From Cladobotryum mycophilum (taxonomy: Eukaryota > Ascomycota > Sordariomycetes > Hypocreales > Hypocreaceae), in assembly GCA_036429605.1 (NCBI GenBank), contig JAVFKD010000015.1, forward strand, positions 2,937,421 to 3,001,420: a stretch of DNA of 64,000 bases, written 5' to 3'. How positions within the stretch are numbered: position 1 is the first letter of the stretch; each line of letters opens with the position of its first letter. This document shows, one piece after another, positions 54,701 to 64,000 of this stretch. The notes below the pieces were generated by a model. The model was not told the DNA's origin. It ran no database searches and saw only the letters and a program-made list of their open reading frames with translations. Position numbers and translations under genes: made by a program.

Positions 54701-57431
54701 CTAATCCTTCCGGGCTGGCAATTCTAGAGTACACAACGTGGTTCGGTTACTTCCCAGCAAGCAGATCCTCGCGGGGACCTGCCCCCTGGCATCATTCCCA
54801 TCTCGAACCTCCATTTGAACGGGTCGAAGCGTCTGGTGCGTGCTCGGAAGCCGGAATTCAGTAAAGCCCTTGGTGTTGTCCGTGGAAGAAATGTTTGTGG
54901 GGTATGCTGGATCATATGCGCCGTAGGGGAGCGTTTGGCTGTGGACTGGTACGGACATGACAATGGGACTATTATCTACAAGAACGAGTTAAGTTTTGAA
55001 TTAATTCGCAGGGGGAAAAGGGGGGGGGTAATATATACCAGAGTCGTTGCAGAAGAGAATCAGGGTCGTTTCGTTGAGAAATTTGAGGTCGATGAGGGCG
55101 CGTTTGCCGAGGTCAATGCAACAAGATGTAACGGGTTTGTTGTCACTGATACCATTGACAATGACCATTTCAGAGCGAAAGATATGTACTACGAATTGTG
55201 TAAGTTTTTAACGCAAAGCTTTTGAATGTTTCCAGGGAGGGGAAGGTGATGGGGGAAATAAATACCTTTGCTCAAATCGGCTTTGGAGGCCAAGGCAGTG
55301 AATATGATTCCGCTCTGTTACCACCCCCGCATGTTAGCATAGAGTTTGTAGATGGTGGTATTAGATGCTGGACGTACGTTTCTACCCGAGCGGTACATCT
55401 TGAGATCCATCCTAGTAATGGGCTTCCCGATGGAAAGCGTCATGGGGCGGCCGAACCGGACGCTCCTCCTCTTGGCCTCGGCAATGTTGTCAAAGATGCC
55501 GTTGGACCATTTGGTGGCGTAGTTAACGAGAAAGTCGATGTGCGGCAGCGCCTTCATGCAATCCTGTCCGGCCTCGTGCTTCTTAAGCTGCTTGTCCAGG
55601 ACTTGCAAGAGGGTTGGGCCATTTTCTATGTAGCTCCAATCCGAGTCGTAGTCCTCCTTGGCGATCTCGTTGAAGAAGATATCCAGGGGGCTGCGGGTAA
55701 GGTATCTATCAATGTACGTCAGCACCTTGGAGTTATCCATGGTGGCTTCCTTCTCCGTCAGCTCATCGTTCGCCGCGCCGGACGACGCCAGGCGGTCGAT
55801 CTGGAAGCGCAGCCAGGCGGAGAACGCGGTAAAGTGCTGGAGCTCGTCCATGGTGTGGATCAGGACCTTGTTGCCGGCGAGGATGAGGGAGCTGACGATG
55901 TCCAGGGCCCTGTTGATGTGCGGGAGGGAAAAGCCGACGTCCTCGCGGTCGACGTAGAAGCGGGCGAGGCCGCGGAGACGGCTGAGGATGATGGCGCAGC
56001 GCTCCAGCGCGGGGAGGAAGTTTTGGTGGACGAGGCTGCGGAGGCCTTCGAGGCCGGAAACGACGGCCTTGTCCCAGCGTTTGTGGCCCTGTGGTGGGTT
56101 GTCAGTATCGTACCCAGTGCAGCTGAGCATCAACTATACTCACTCGTTCCGCTACACTGTCTACCAGCCACTCCCGTAGAGGCGGATAGGCGTGGCCAGT
56201 CAACACCGTATGATATAATGCTGGAACTATGCCCCTCGGCCCGCTCTCCATTTCTTCGAGGTCGACCTGCACGGCCTTGATAAAGCGAGTAGGAAGTTCC
56301 TTTGCGTTCTTCCACTCCACCGCCATGTGCAGCGACGTCTGCTTCAGATATCTCAGCAACGTCTGAAGAGTGGTAATCTTGGACGAAAGCAGAGATAGAT
56401 TGATCGGCGAGTAGGAGAGGAAGGGCAGGTCCATGGGGACGAGGTGGAGCTCCTCCGGCTCAACGCGCTTTTCCGCAAAGACGAGGGCATGGGTCGATAC
56501 CGTTGGGTGGGAGGCATGGTGTATCATGTGTGGGGTGGTCTTGGAATCTAGTGCTGGGCATGGGAAGGATCCAATGACGAAGGAGTCGTATATGCTGAGC
56601 TGCAGTTTGCCGTCGCTGGTTCCTACAATCATGATGTTGACTTGGTCGTACGTATCCCGCTTTGGTGTCTGGAACAAAAACTCCACGCCGCTGCGCAGGG
56701 TAAAAACAGTTGCGTCCTCGCTACGATACCATCAGTTATCCAAACCTCGAGTAGACTGAGCAAAAGAGGAGAGAGAGAATGCTCAACTCACCCTGCGCCT
56801 GCGCTGCCGGTGGGCAAGGGGCTGATCTTGGGCAGGGCCGTCTCAACCTCTAAAAAGGTGAGCTCTTGGGGGAGATTCAGCGGCGCCTTTTCTTCCCCGG
56901 CTGCCCAGTGCTTTGATATCTCATCTTGTATGTGGCTAGATATCTTGCTGCGAGACTTGTCCGCGATGACGCTCGTTGACCAGCCGATGTGCGTGATGGT
57001 CGCTTCCGACTTTTCACTCACGGGGATGTGATGGGCAGCCTTGTTGTTCTCCAAGCCCATCAATCGCACGACGCCATCACTCCATCCCAATGCCAAGAAT
57101 TGTCCTAGCCATCCTATGTTAGCCTCTATACATAATAATTTTGTAGCATCCATACCGTGGGGGAGTGGGTAGAATGTGAGGGAGGGGGCCAATATTCACC
57201 ATCAGGCTTCCACGTCACCGCACGCACTTCAGGCGCCTTCTCCCCCGGCGCAGCAACTTGATGAATCTTGGACACGACTTGACTCGATGGTCTATAAATG
57301 AGCAGGTCCCTGCCCTCGGGATCCCACGTCGCCGCCAGGTCCACGGTCGGGCAGCTGACGGGAAACCCGTTGGGGGCCTTGACCTCAAACTCGGTCTCGC
57401 TATAGAGCGAGAGTTCCTTTGCCTGGGCCAT
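54701..57431 (-). CDS. apc4: Anaphase-promoting complex subunit 4 (Apc4)
   Basis: Seven exons in transcription order: 57431-57200, 57113-56792, 56720-56144, 56088-55378, 55314-55266, 55188-55039 and 54975-54701; 771 residues with all phases consistent. The N-terminal WD40-like part (CPTVDLAATWDPEGRDLLIYR, VRAVTWKPDG, FLALGWSDGVVRLMGLEN) is the Apc4 WD40 domain. A long helical domain (DLPFLSYSPINLSLLSSKI, GHKRWDKAVVSGLEGLRSLVHQNFLPALER) matches the ANAPC4 family. Then NGISDNKP and a beta-rich C-terminus. Intron 4 (55377-55315) has GTACGT, a perfect TGCTAAC branch and CAG; reading through it ends at a false stop. Apc4 is a scaffold linking APC/C subunits in cell-cycle ubiquitination (established). 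Confidence 0.92.
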
Positions 57432-57682
57432 TTCGTCCCGACGGCCTCCTCATCCGATATCCTTCCGGCAACAATTATTTTGTTTTATTATTTTATTATT
57501 ATTTTTTATGTCTGCTGAGAGGGGGCATGGCGACGACGCGCTGGGGTTTTGGGACTGCGCGTCGCTTTTTTTGATGCAGAAACCCATGGTGACCTGCATT
57601 GCATTGTGCTTGCCCATTTGCTTTGTGGTTTGGAAATGCTCTTCCATGGGAGGGTATAGGCCGGACTAATTGAGTGACTTGT
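57432..57682. other. Short intergenic region before the 5S cluster
   Basis: A 250-bp stretch holding the Apc4 promoter on one side; T-rich near 57480-57510. No gene. Confidence 0.4.
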
Positions 57683-57801
57683 ACATACGACCATATCCAT
57701 TGGAATATACGGGATCCCGTCCGCTCTCCCATAGTCAAGCCAATGAGAGGCAGATTAGTAGTTGGGTGGGTGACCACCAGCGAACACCGGCTGTTGTATG
57801 T
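57683..57801 (+). rRNA. 5S rRNA gene, copy 1
   Basis: 119 nt, from ACATACGACC to GTTGTATGT; the two ends pair perfectly as helix I. CATTGG and CCAATG form helix II. The internal control region AGTAGTTGGGTGGGTGACC (box C) is intact, and GGATCCCGTCCGCTC is the conserved loop region. It is followed by a T run (TTTTTGTTTTTT), the pol III terminator. Likely functional. Confidence 0.92.
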
Positions 57802-58237
57802 TTTTGTTTTTTTTGTCTTTTTGTCTGTTTTCGTTTTTGCTGCTATTCCCGTCTTTTCTCCTTGCTTTTATCATTATACTAATACACTCCCAATAATTAC
57901 TTTAATAATCCAGTGCATGCTGGTTAATTTTACCGTAGTTTTCTGACACAGTAAGTGTCATGTGTAGGAGTATATCAAGTATCAGAACAGCACTAGAGCT
58001 AGAAGGACAATTCATCTCCTTTCATTATCACTTTTCGCTAGTCACGACTATTGATTATGCCCATTGGTAGCAATTACACATTAGAGTGTCTCTTTAACCG
58101 GTCAGAAAACTCGCCCAGTTATAGTCATTGGGTTCTAGATACAACCAGTGGCTCATTTTGTAAGGAGCTGTTTATGCCAGCAGGGAAAACTATACCTCCA
58201 CGCTGCTGTTATAAACTGATCAAAGACGAGAGACAGC
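57802..58237. other. Spacer between 5S copies 1 and 2
   Basis: 436 bp; nothing recognised, T-rich next to copy 1. Confidence 0.4.
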
Positions 58238-58356
58238 ACATACGACCATATCCATTGGACAATACGGGATCCCGTCCGCTCTCCCATAGTCAAGCCGATG
58301 AGAGGCAGATTAGTAGTCGGGTGGGTGATCACCGGTGAACACCGGCTGTTGTATGT
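58238..58356 (+). rRNA. 5S rRNA gene, copy 2
   Basis: 119 nt, differing from copy 1 at about seven positions by eye. Helix I is perfect. Helix II keeps pairing through a U-G wobble (CATTGG with CCGATG). Box C has two transitions (AGTCGGGTGGGTGATC). Followed by TTTTTTT. It may be less active than copy 1. Confidence 0.88.
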
Positions 58357-58440
58357 TTTTTTGGTGTTTTGATCATTTTTCGTCTTTATAGTAGGCTGTT
58401 GCTGGTTTGGATTATAGCCTCAACGAAACCATCATCAGAC

Positions 58441-58559
58441 ACATACGACCACAGGCAGTAGAGAACTCGGGGTCCCGTCCGCTCCCCCATAGATAAACTA
58501 CTGACCGGCAGATTAGTAGTTGAGTGGGTGACCATCAGCGAATACCGGCTGTTGTATGT
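58441..58559 (+). rRNA. 5S rRNA gene, copy 3 (divergent variant)
   Basis: 119 nt, clearly more diverged. Helix II has changed to CAGTAG paired with CTACTG, a compensated change. Helix I is perfect, box C reads TAGTTGAGTGGGTGACC with one G to A change. Followed by TTTTTGTCTTTTT. Same orientation as the other two and 84 bp from copy 2. Confidence 0.87.
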
Positions 58560-59044
58560 TTTTGTCTTTTTGCATCATCATGATCTTCTTTTTTGTTCAT
58601 CAACTTGTTGCTCGTCACCGTGGCTTGTCGTACCCTAGAGCTAGAGCACAGTCCCACTCCAGGCTGGTGTGTGAATTCGCGTAGAAAACCTTTTTCTTAG
58701 TGGAGAATTGCTTGAACTCGGGAGAGTAACGTTGGTGGATACTTTGTTGGGGATTGGTACCCTTCTTTCGTGGGTATTATGAATCGTAATCCGTCCAAGC
58801 CAATTGGATTCCATTCATATTGCTTAACTCACTCACCCACTCGCTCATGTATAGAACTATTGTGCAGGCTTCCATCGGAGTGTAACCACGCAGAATACTA
58901 CATACTCTTTGGACCTGCAGTCATGCTACGCTGTTACCTAACACACTCGTTCTGCGGTCTACTTTCTTCCATCGGCCATCTCCTTTTGGTTCGCGGCATA
59001 ATCCCTATTCAGTCCCCCTTGTCTGTAATGACCTGCACGGCCAA
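58560..59044. other. Intergenic region
   Basis: About 485 bp between the 5S copy 3 and the GNAT remnant. No upstream half of the GNAT domain could be recognised here. Confidence 0.4.
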
Positions 59045-59467
59045 ATGACCGATTGGCATGTGCAATGTAGAGAGACAACAGAACATCTATGTGAGTCAAA
59101 GAGTACACATGCTCTAAAGTTGCCTACCAGACCACTAACATGCCCTATCTCAGACGGCAATGGCCTGTGGATGCTTCCCGGACATCAAACCCGCGGCGGC
59201 GCAGAGCTCCTGGTGAGGACAATGACGAGTCTCGTGGATAAACTTTACCTCGACGTATTTGCCGAAACCGCGACGATGAGCAAGCCGTTGTTATTCAGAT
59301 GCGGCTTCAACCTCCTTGCCACCATGACGCCCACCGTCCAATGCGACTCCACGGATGAGGAGATAAAACGCCTGGTTCAAGATCTAAACTCGAACCCGAT
59401 TGCCATCACGGTGAGACCACGAAAGGTGAAGACGGGACAGCCTTTGAAACAACGGATGCCTATATAG
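59045..59467 (+). CDS. GNAT-family N-acetyltransferase, C-terminal half only (truncated or short)
   Basis: Two exons: 59045-59090 and 59154-59467, joined over a 63-bp intron (GTGAGT donor, CACTAAC branch, CTCAG acceptor); 119 residues. GLWMLPGHQTRGGAELL contains the acetyl-CoA pyrophosphate-binding Q-x-R-G-G/x-x-x loop of GNAT motif A. Then KLYLDVFAETATMSKPLLFRCGF, the motif B block with the GF end. The N-terminal half of a normal GNAT (about 100 residues) is absent, and I see no exon for it upstream. So the gene is truncated, or the missing part lies in unrecognised exons. Substrate unknown. It may be a pseudogene. Confidence 0.65.
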   Translation: MTDWHVQCRETTEHLCESKSTHALKLPTRPLTCPISDGNGLWMLPGHQTRGGAELLVRTMTSLVDKLYLDVFAETATMSKPLLFRCGFNLLATMTPTVQCDSTDEEIKRLVQDLNSNPIAITVRPRKVKTGQPLKQRMPI

Positions 59468-61527
59468 GCTAGGCTTTGAGCTATTTTTCTTTGCATTGCA
59501 TTGGTTGGGTTTTGCATCTAGGTGTCAAGGGGAAAGGTAGGTTGTGTTTTTGCATTATACAATATTCATATGGTACGGCCTTACAGATTTAAACAGTACT
59601 ACTACTTTTATTTCCCATCTCAGCATTCATTTTCTTATAGAACATACTTTATCTCTTAAAATATACGATTTAGCTCAATTTCGTTTCTCCCTAATGCGTC
59701 TTTGTTCTTCATTGCCCGTTGATCAAGTAGTCAAGCCTTACACTATAGTCACGGGTTCACTACTCTTTCTCTTTGTTGAGTAGTCTCAATGCGAGATAGT
59801 ATTTATCATTAATAGTAGAGACCCCATAGCCTGTAACAGAAATAGCTAGAATATTCGAGACCTTAATTTTACGACTTCAACAACGAAGTTGACCGCTAAC
59901 TATTCTACTGGTGAATCGTTCGGTATGAACACGTCTGTCAGTCCGTAGGTACTAAGCACTCTGCCAAATTGGGTAGAAGTGCATTACCGGCGTTGATCGT
60001 AATGAAAAATATGACTGCTAACACACGGCAACAGAGTTTTTAGAATGGTGATGATATAGTCTCACACATCATCATCATAGGATGTCTAGCCCAATCGATG
60101 GGTATGTTCCGACCGCCGTCCAATACATATCATGGCATTGGTCTTCCATGCGTTGCTTTCTAAATAACATGGTCTAAACTGTGAATCGTTGGGATAAAAT
60201 ATGAGCATCACAGTTCTCGCTGGCTGCCCAGTGATGAGCTGGTGAATGGATTGTTGGGACAAGCGCGGTGGGTTGGATGATGAAAGATGGCGAGGAGATG
60301 CCTGGAGACTTGTACGGGACTTTTGTCGCTCAGAATTCCAACGCATCTTTTTTAAGAGGTGGGGATATGATATGAACTATTATCGGGATATGATTCATTA
60401 AGATTTGGCAAGTCACAAAGCCCCGACTACATAGTCACCGACATGAAGAGTAGAGCCTGCGCTAGATAAGGAATGCATTCACTTCAAGGATGTCTATTTA
60501 GAGAGCATTAAGATCATGCTCAGTGCCAAGATTATTGACCGCAAGTTCCCTCATCTCATAGGCCAAGTGTGTAGTTGACTTAGAAGATACTGCATCTCGG
60601 CACCTTTTACCGATCGAATCATAAGGCATAAATGCGGGAGGCTCTGATGTCACAGCTCCTCCGCTCCCGATAATGCACTTATAGAAAAGTCGGAGGTTGG
60701 CGAGAGGGGCAGGCCAGGGGAGAAAAAGAAAGCAGGTCGAGGCACATCCCCACTGCTCCTTTGAACGTGAGGGGGACCATATGCACTGCCGTTTTGTTCT
60801 GTCCCGTCCCGTCCCGCCTGAATGCTACCTGTCAATCCGGGGCTTATGAGGAAGAGGATGATTAGCCGGGTTGAGTCAATACGATTGCATCTAACCTAGA
60901 ACTTGAATTACCGTTATCTAGGCATCAAGATATATGTTTGTATTGTTTGCTTGAACACTACATGGACAAAACATCATCAAGGGCGATGCATCGGTCTGCT
61001 GCATCGTTTACTCCATTGAGAACTTCGGCCGGATCCGTCCCCAGCCCCTTGTCAAAGGCACCCACTTCATGCAACCTCCTTCAAGAACCATCTAGACTTC
61101 TGCAGCCGTGTTTATGACAACCCCTGATGACCCCCTCCGATAGCAGTGTGTGTCACCATGGCTACGCCTCTTTGGTGGACCAAAGCAGTCTTGCGTGTGT
61201 GTGTGGTCGAGTATACGTGGAGAGAACCCATTTGACGCCTCGATGTAGTCATAATGGCTTTATTGGGCAAAGGCTGCCTATTAATTGCCCATTACTTAAT
61301 GCAGACATCAGATTGGATAAAGATTGCGAAATTACAGGTCGATGCCCAATTGGGCCAGGGCAAATATAAGTAGGCGGGGGGATGTCGCCATGATGGCCTC
61401 ATCAAATCCGCCCCCTCAGTCTCTTACATTGCACCTACACATATACACTACATAAAAGGTATATATAACTACTCCGAACGTGCACTCTAGCAAAAGGACC
61501 CTTTTGATACTAACCCTCTCGAACCAG
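59468..61527. other. Gene-poor region
   Basis: About 2.06 kb, AT-rich, no supported gene or RNA. A TATA-like CATAAAAGGTATATATA at 61450-61466 precedes the next small gene. Confidence 0.45.
61450..61466 (+). promoter_or_regulatory. TATA element of the 103-residue small protein gene
   Basis: CATAAAAGGTATATATA, 62-78 bp upstream of the ATG at 61528. Confidence 0.5.
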
Positions 61528-61839
61528 ATGCCTTCAGTCGACGCAACCGTAGCCATCGAGGGTGGCAACCTTTTTCTCATCTTCAACGCCGATGGCACGC
61601 AGTACTCATTCAGCGGTCACGCTGCGCCAGACGACTTGAAGATTGCGGACAAAAGAGTCACTCTCACCTATCTATCGACCGACGAATTAAAGGGCATTCG
61701 TTCCATCAGAGGAACCATCGGACCGGATTTTCATCTGGATCTTGATGAAGGCGTGGCCGTCACCGGGAAGAGCCTTTACGCGGACTACTCTCATACCGAG
61801 ATAGATGTTGCAGGGAGTGGGATGTGGAGAAGATGGTAG
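61528..61839 (+). CDS. Small hypothetical protein, 103 residues
   Basis: Single exon, ATG at 61528 (the in-frame GTG at 61480 is not a fungal start). No signal peptide, no membrane segment and no cysteines. Alternating hydrophobic and polar residues (VAIEGGNLFLIFNADGTQYS, RVTLTYLSTDEL, IDVAGSGMWRRW) predict a compact beta-rich fold. A TATA-type promoter lies close upstream, and a pyrimidine-rich leader precedes the ATG. I do not recognise the family. The repeated layout of G-N-x-hydrophobic strands suggests a small beta-sandwich protein; that is inference. Confidence 0.6.
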   Translation: MPSVDATVAIEGGNLFLIFNADGTQYSFSGHAAPDDLKIADKRVTLTYLSTDELKGIRSIRGTIGPDFHLDLDEGVAVTGKSLYADYSHTEIDVAGSGMWRRW

Positions 61840-62970
61840 TCATGGCGTTCAAGACATGACATAGCGATGTCGCAGCAATGCTGTTTGACAGATGAAAGAT
61901 ATATCACATGGCAGGCCTTGATAATGTAAATTTTATTTTGGAGGACAGGTGCCTCTGGCAGGAAAGGAAGATACTTGTTTGAATGCACAGCGGCTGAATT
62001 GCACGATAATTCGCAGCGGCTGAATGTGCTTGACAGCAGAAATGAATGAGAGCGATTAGTTCAATTGAGTAAGCTTGATGGCAAATTTGATCAGATAGTA
62101 AGATTATGACAAAGACGTCAACACAAAACGTATTAGTAGATGCCGAGACTGAGTAATATCTCGTGCCATTCTCCTTCAGCCCGCCACATTGATGTATGTC
62201 TCAGTCAGTATTCCGGGGGCCTTCTACAGCCCCGAAGCCACAAGAAACGAGCTCTCTGTGAACATGGTTACAAATTAATTTATGGCGATGTAAGTCTCTT
62301 GATTGGTCGGAGCGACTGAAGGCCAATGAGGTTCCAGTTCAAATTGGAAGATGTGCCGGAAATGCAGCATTTTCCTCAAGAGCAAAGAGCGTTGATTCGA
62401 CTTTGCGTCTCCATGTGCTGCTTTATCAAAGTGTAGGGGTGAGGTAGGAAATGACCTGGAAATTGAAGCCTGGTAGTAAAAGAGGTGGTTGAGCCTGTGC
62501 TGACGATGTTGTTGAATGAGCTGCACCATATACGCACACTGACAAAGTGCAAACAGAGGACCAAAGCATCAACTGCAAGGACAACGAGATTATATTTATC
62601 GCCCGAGACTATGGATACCTTGTTGACTATTTAACACTCAATAGACGAACACAGAACACGTAGAGACAATATGTATTCAATCGCGACGCTTAGGCAGGCA
62701 TAAAGCTCGGTTCTTCGATAGTGTATTCTTTGTGTTTTTTTCTTTGAACTATTAAAACAATATTTGAATCAATTTTATGAGAACAGAGCCTGGTGAAGAC
62801 GACCAAGAGCTTCTAACATATATATCCCTATACATTTCCTCTTCAAACAGCCTGTCCAACCACCCTCGTCATCTTCCATCATCAACACAATCGCTAACGA
62901 CAAAACCGGACTCAAAATCCTTCGGGTGGTCTTGACAGCTGTAAGAGAGGATCCTTAAAACACAGTAACC
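61840..62970. other. Intergenic region
   Basis: About 1.13 kb, AT-rich, no supported gene. TATATATATCCCTATA at about 62817-62832 may be the promoter of the next ORF. Confidence 0.45.
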
Positions 62971-63678
62971 ATGGGTTTTAACTATTCCGACGACGACAGC
63001 TACGGTGATAGTATCGAGTGTAGTCGCCTTGGTCTACGCAGGCGTCACACTGTTGGCACACCCGTCGACGTTGCCCTCGGCCGCTATTCCCAAATCACTA
63101 CCCTTACTATAAACCCTTCCATCGACGAGGTAGAGATGAAGTCCTGCGTAGTTCGTCGGGACGTGGTCAAGTATATCCCCCCACCCATCTCCGCTACCAT
63201 CACTATACCTAGGCGCAACTCTCTTGACGAGACCCATCGTCATAACGACCAGTTCTTTGCTGCCGGTACTTCATCCACTTGGCTTGAGGTTTCTCATGGT
63301 CTCGAACAGCTGGAGAGCCACCCCCCATAGGGCTTCGATGATGATACTGACTGCTCCCGTTCTCTCTCCTCTGAAAACTCTGACGACGGGGAACCCATCA
63401 TAACTTGGTATTTCTCGATGACACCCAAGCTTGTTGACGATGCTTATTACAAGCAGTCTTTGTCCGACGGACGATACGAAAATGCGACGTGGGATGATGA
63501 TTGGGACTCGTGTAGTAAAGACGAGGATCCCAAACCTTTGGATGAAGCAGTGCCTGCCTCGAGTAACGACGAATCTGTTGACGCGTCTTAGAAATCCGAG
63601 ACAGATGGCATGAACGCAGACATGCTTCAAGTTAGCAAATAGAAGAAGCATGCTTCTAGACGAGAGGAGGCCCAATAG
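62971..63678 (+). pseudogene. Hypothetical acidic protein ORF interrupted by in-frame TAG codons
   Basis: From the ATG at 62971 the frame runs 119 codons to TAG at 63328. The same frame then stays open 86 codons to TAG at 63589, 16 codons to TAG at 63640 and 11 codons to TAG at 63676. The reading after the first stop still looks coding: FDDDTDC, SSENSDDGEPI, WDDDWDSCSKDEDPKP, with the same acidic/Ser bias as the first part (NYSDDDSYGDS). No domain is recognised. All four stops are TAG, each one C-to-T step from CAG. A 43-bp intron ending at the first TAG is possible but too short to be likely. Either a decayed gene or a 119-residue gene with a coincidentally open 3' region. Confidence 0.5.
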
Positions 63679-64000
63679 TTGGCTTTAAGTGGCTCGCGGG
63701 GGCATACGGGTCTCTTGCCATATCGTCTGGTGACAGTGAGAATGCGAGACACAAATAGACATCCTAATATACTTGGTTCTTCATACAAATGTGTTCAATA
63801 TCTTAGATTGCTAGTGACGAAGCCATTTCCTTGACTATGTGAGCGAATATGTGTAGCATCCAATGTCTACCATTATATTAGTATGGAAGGCAGAGCTAAC
63901 CATGAATCCAAACTGATTTAATGGAAGGGGAAAGTGATTCTTTTTGTTTGTATTCATACGATGAAAAGACATGGAGAAATCGCAGGGTCACTGGGTACAT
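63679..64000. other. Window end, no gene supported
   Basis: About 320 bp; AT-rich, no features. Confidence 0.4.

Noticed and set aside
55320..55326. Another C-run frame break in Apc4 near its fifth exon
   Set aside because: A regular intron (55377-55315, GTACGT donor, TGCTAAC branch, CAG acceptor) explains the false stop without any sequence error.
55222..56280. 352-codon plus-strand ORF
   Set aside because: Exact antisense shadow of Apc4 exon 4, whose minus-strand reading is clearly the real one.
63316..63330. A missing C in the C6 run before the first TAG of the acidic ORF
   Set aside because: Adding a C leads to an early TGA; the reading after the stop stays in the same frame, so this is not one of the C-run errors.
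1..64000. CRISPR arrays, insertion sequences, tRNA genes, LTR or terminal-inverted-repeat transposons
   Set aside because: None seen: no regular spacer array, no transposase or reverse-transcriptase reading, no convincing GGTTCRA-type tRNA T-loop with pairing arms. Diverged remnants could be missed by eye.

Overview
The window is nuclear DNA of a filamentous ascomycete, most likely a sordariomycete of the order Hypocreales (Trichoderma-like). This rests on short GT-AG introns of about 50-110 bp with CTNAY branch sites, single-gene transcription units on both strands, dispersed 5S rRNA genes, an SMN orthologue, and gene types such as a HeLo-NACHT-ankyrin receptor. The genus is inferred from gene content only; nothing here proves it.

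Layout. 1-15.7 kb is accessory: the 3' end of an ABCC transporter, two paralogous coiled-coil proteins of unknown function bracketing a secreted lactonase-fold protein and a glutathione S-transferase, a short-chain reductase, then a small secreted protein and a decapitated paralogue of it. 15.7-36.4 kb is mostly housekeeping: a vacuolar amino acid transporter of the AVT type, a 33-residue zinc-ribbon microprotein, Rho1 GTPase, mitochondrial ribosomal protein uL24m, urease accessory UreG, an extracellular cupredoxin-like protein, SMN, the ribosome-biogenesis factor Nop15, the golgin Rud3 and a conserved membrane protein. 36.4-44.2 kb holds a large STAND/NLR receptor (HeLo, NACHT, 19 ankyrin repeats, ZZ-like finger) and a SERF-type small protein. 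46.5-57.4 kb holds a four-TM membrane protein, the cleavage factor Pcf11, the TORC1 GTPase Gtr2 and the APC/C subunit Apc4. 57.7-64 kb is gene-poor and holds three 5S rRNA genes, a truncated GNAT gene, a small unknown protein and an ORF broken by TAG codons.

The most unusual sequence-wide observation is that at least six independent places in five genes are out of frame by exactly one missing base inside a C run (G run on the other strand); two more in Pcf11 are ambiguous. Adding one base to the run restores family-typical protein each time and makes exon phases add up. This points to systematic homopolymer undercalling in the assembly more than to real pseudogenes. Biologically, the points most worth following are the decapitated secreted paralogue, the 5S variants with compensated helices, the zinc-ribbon microprotein and the unknown coiled-coil family.
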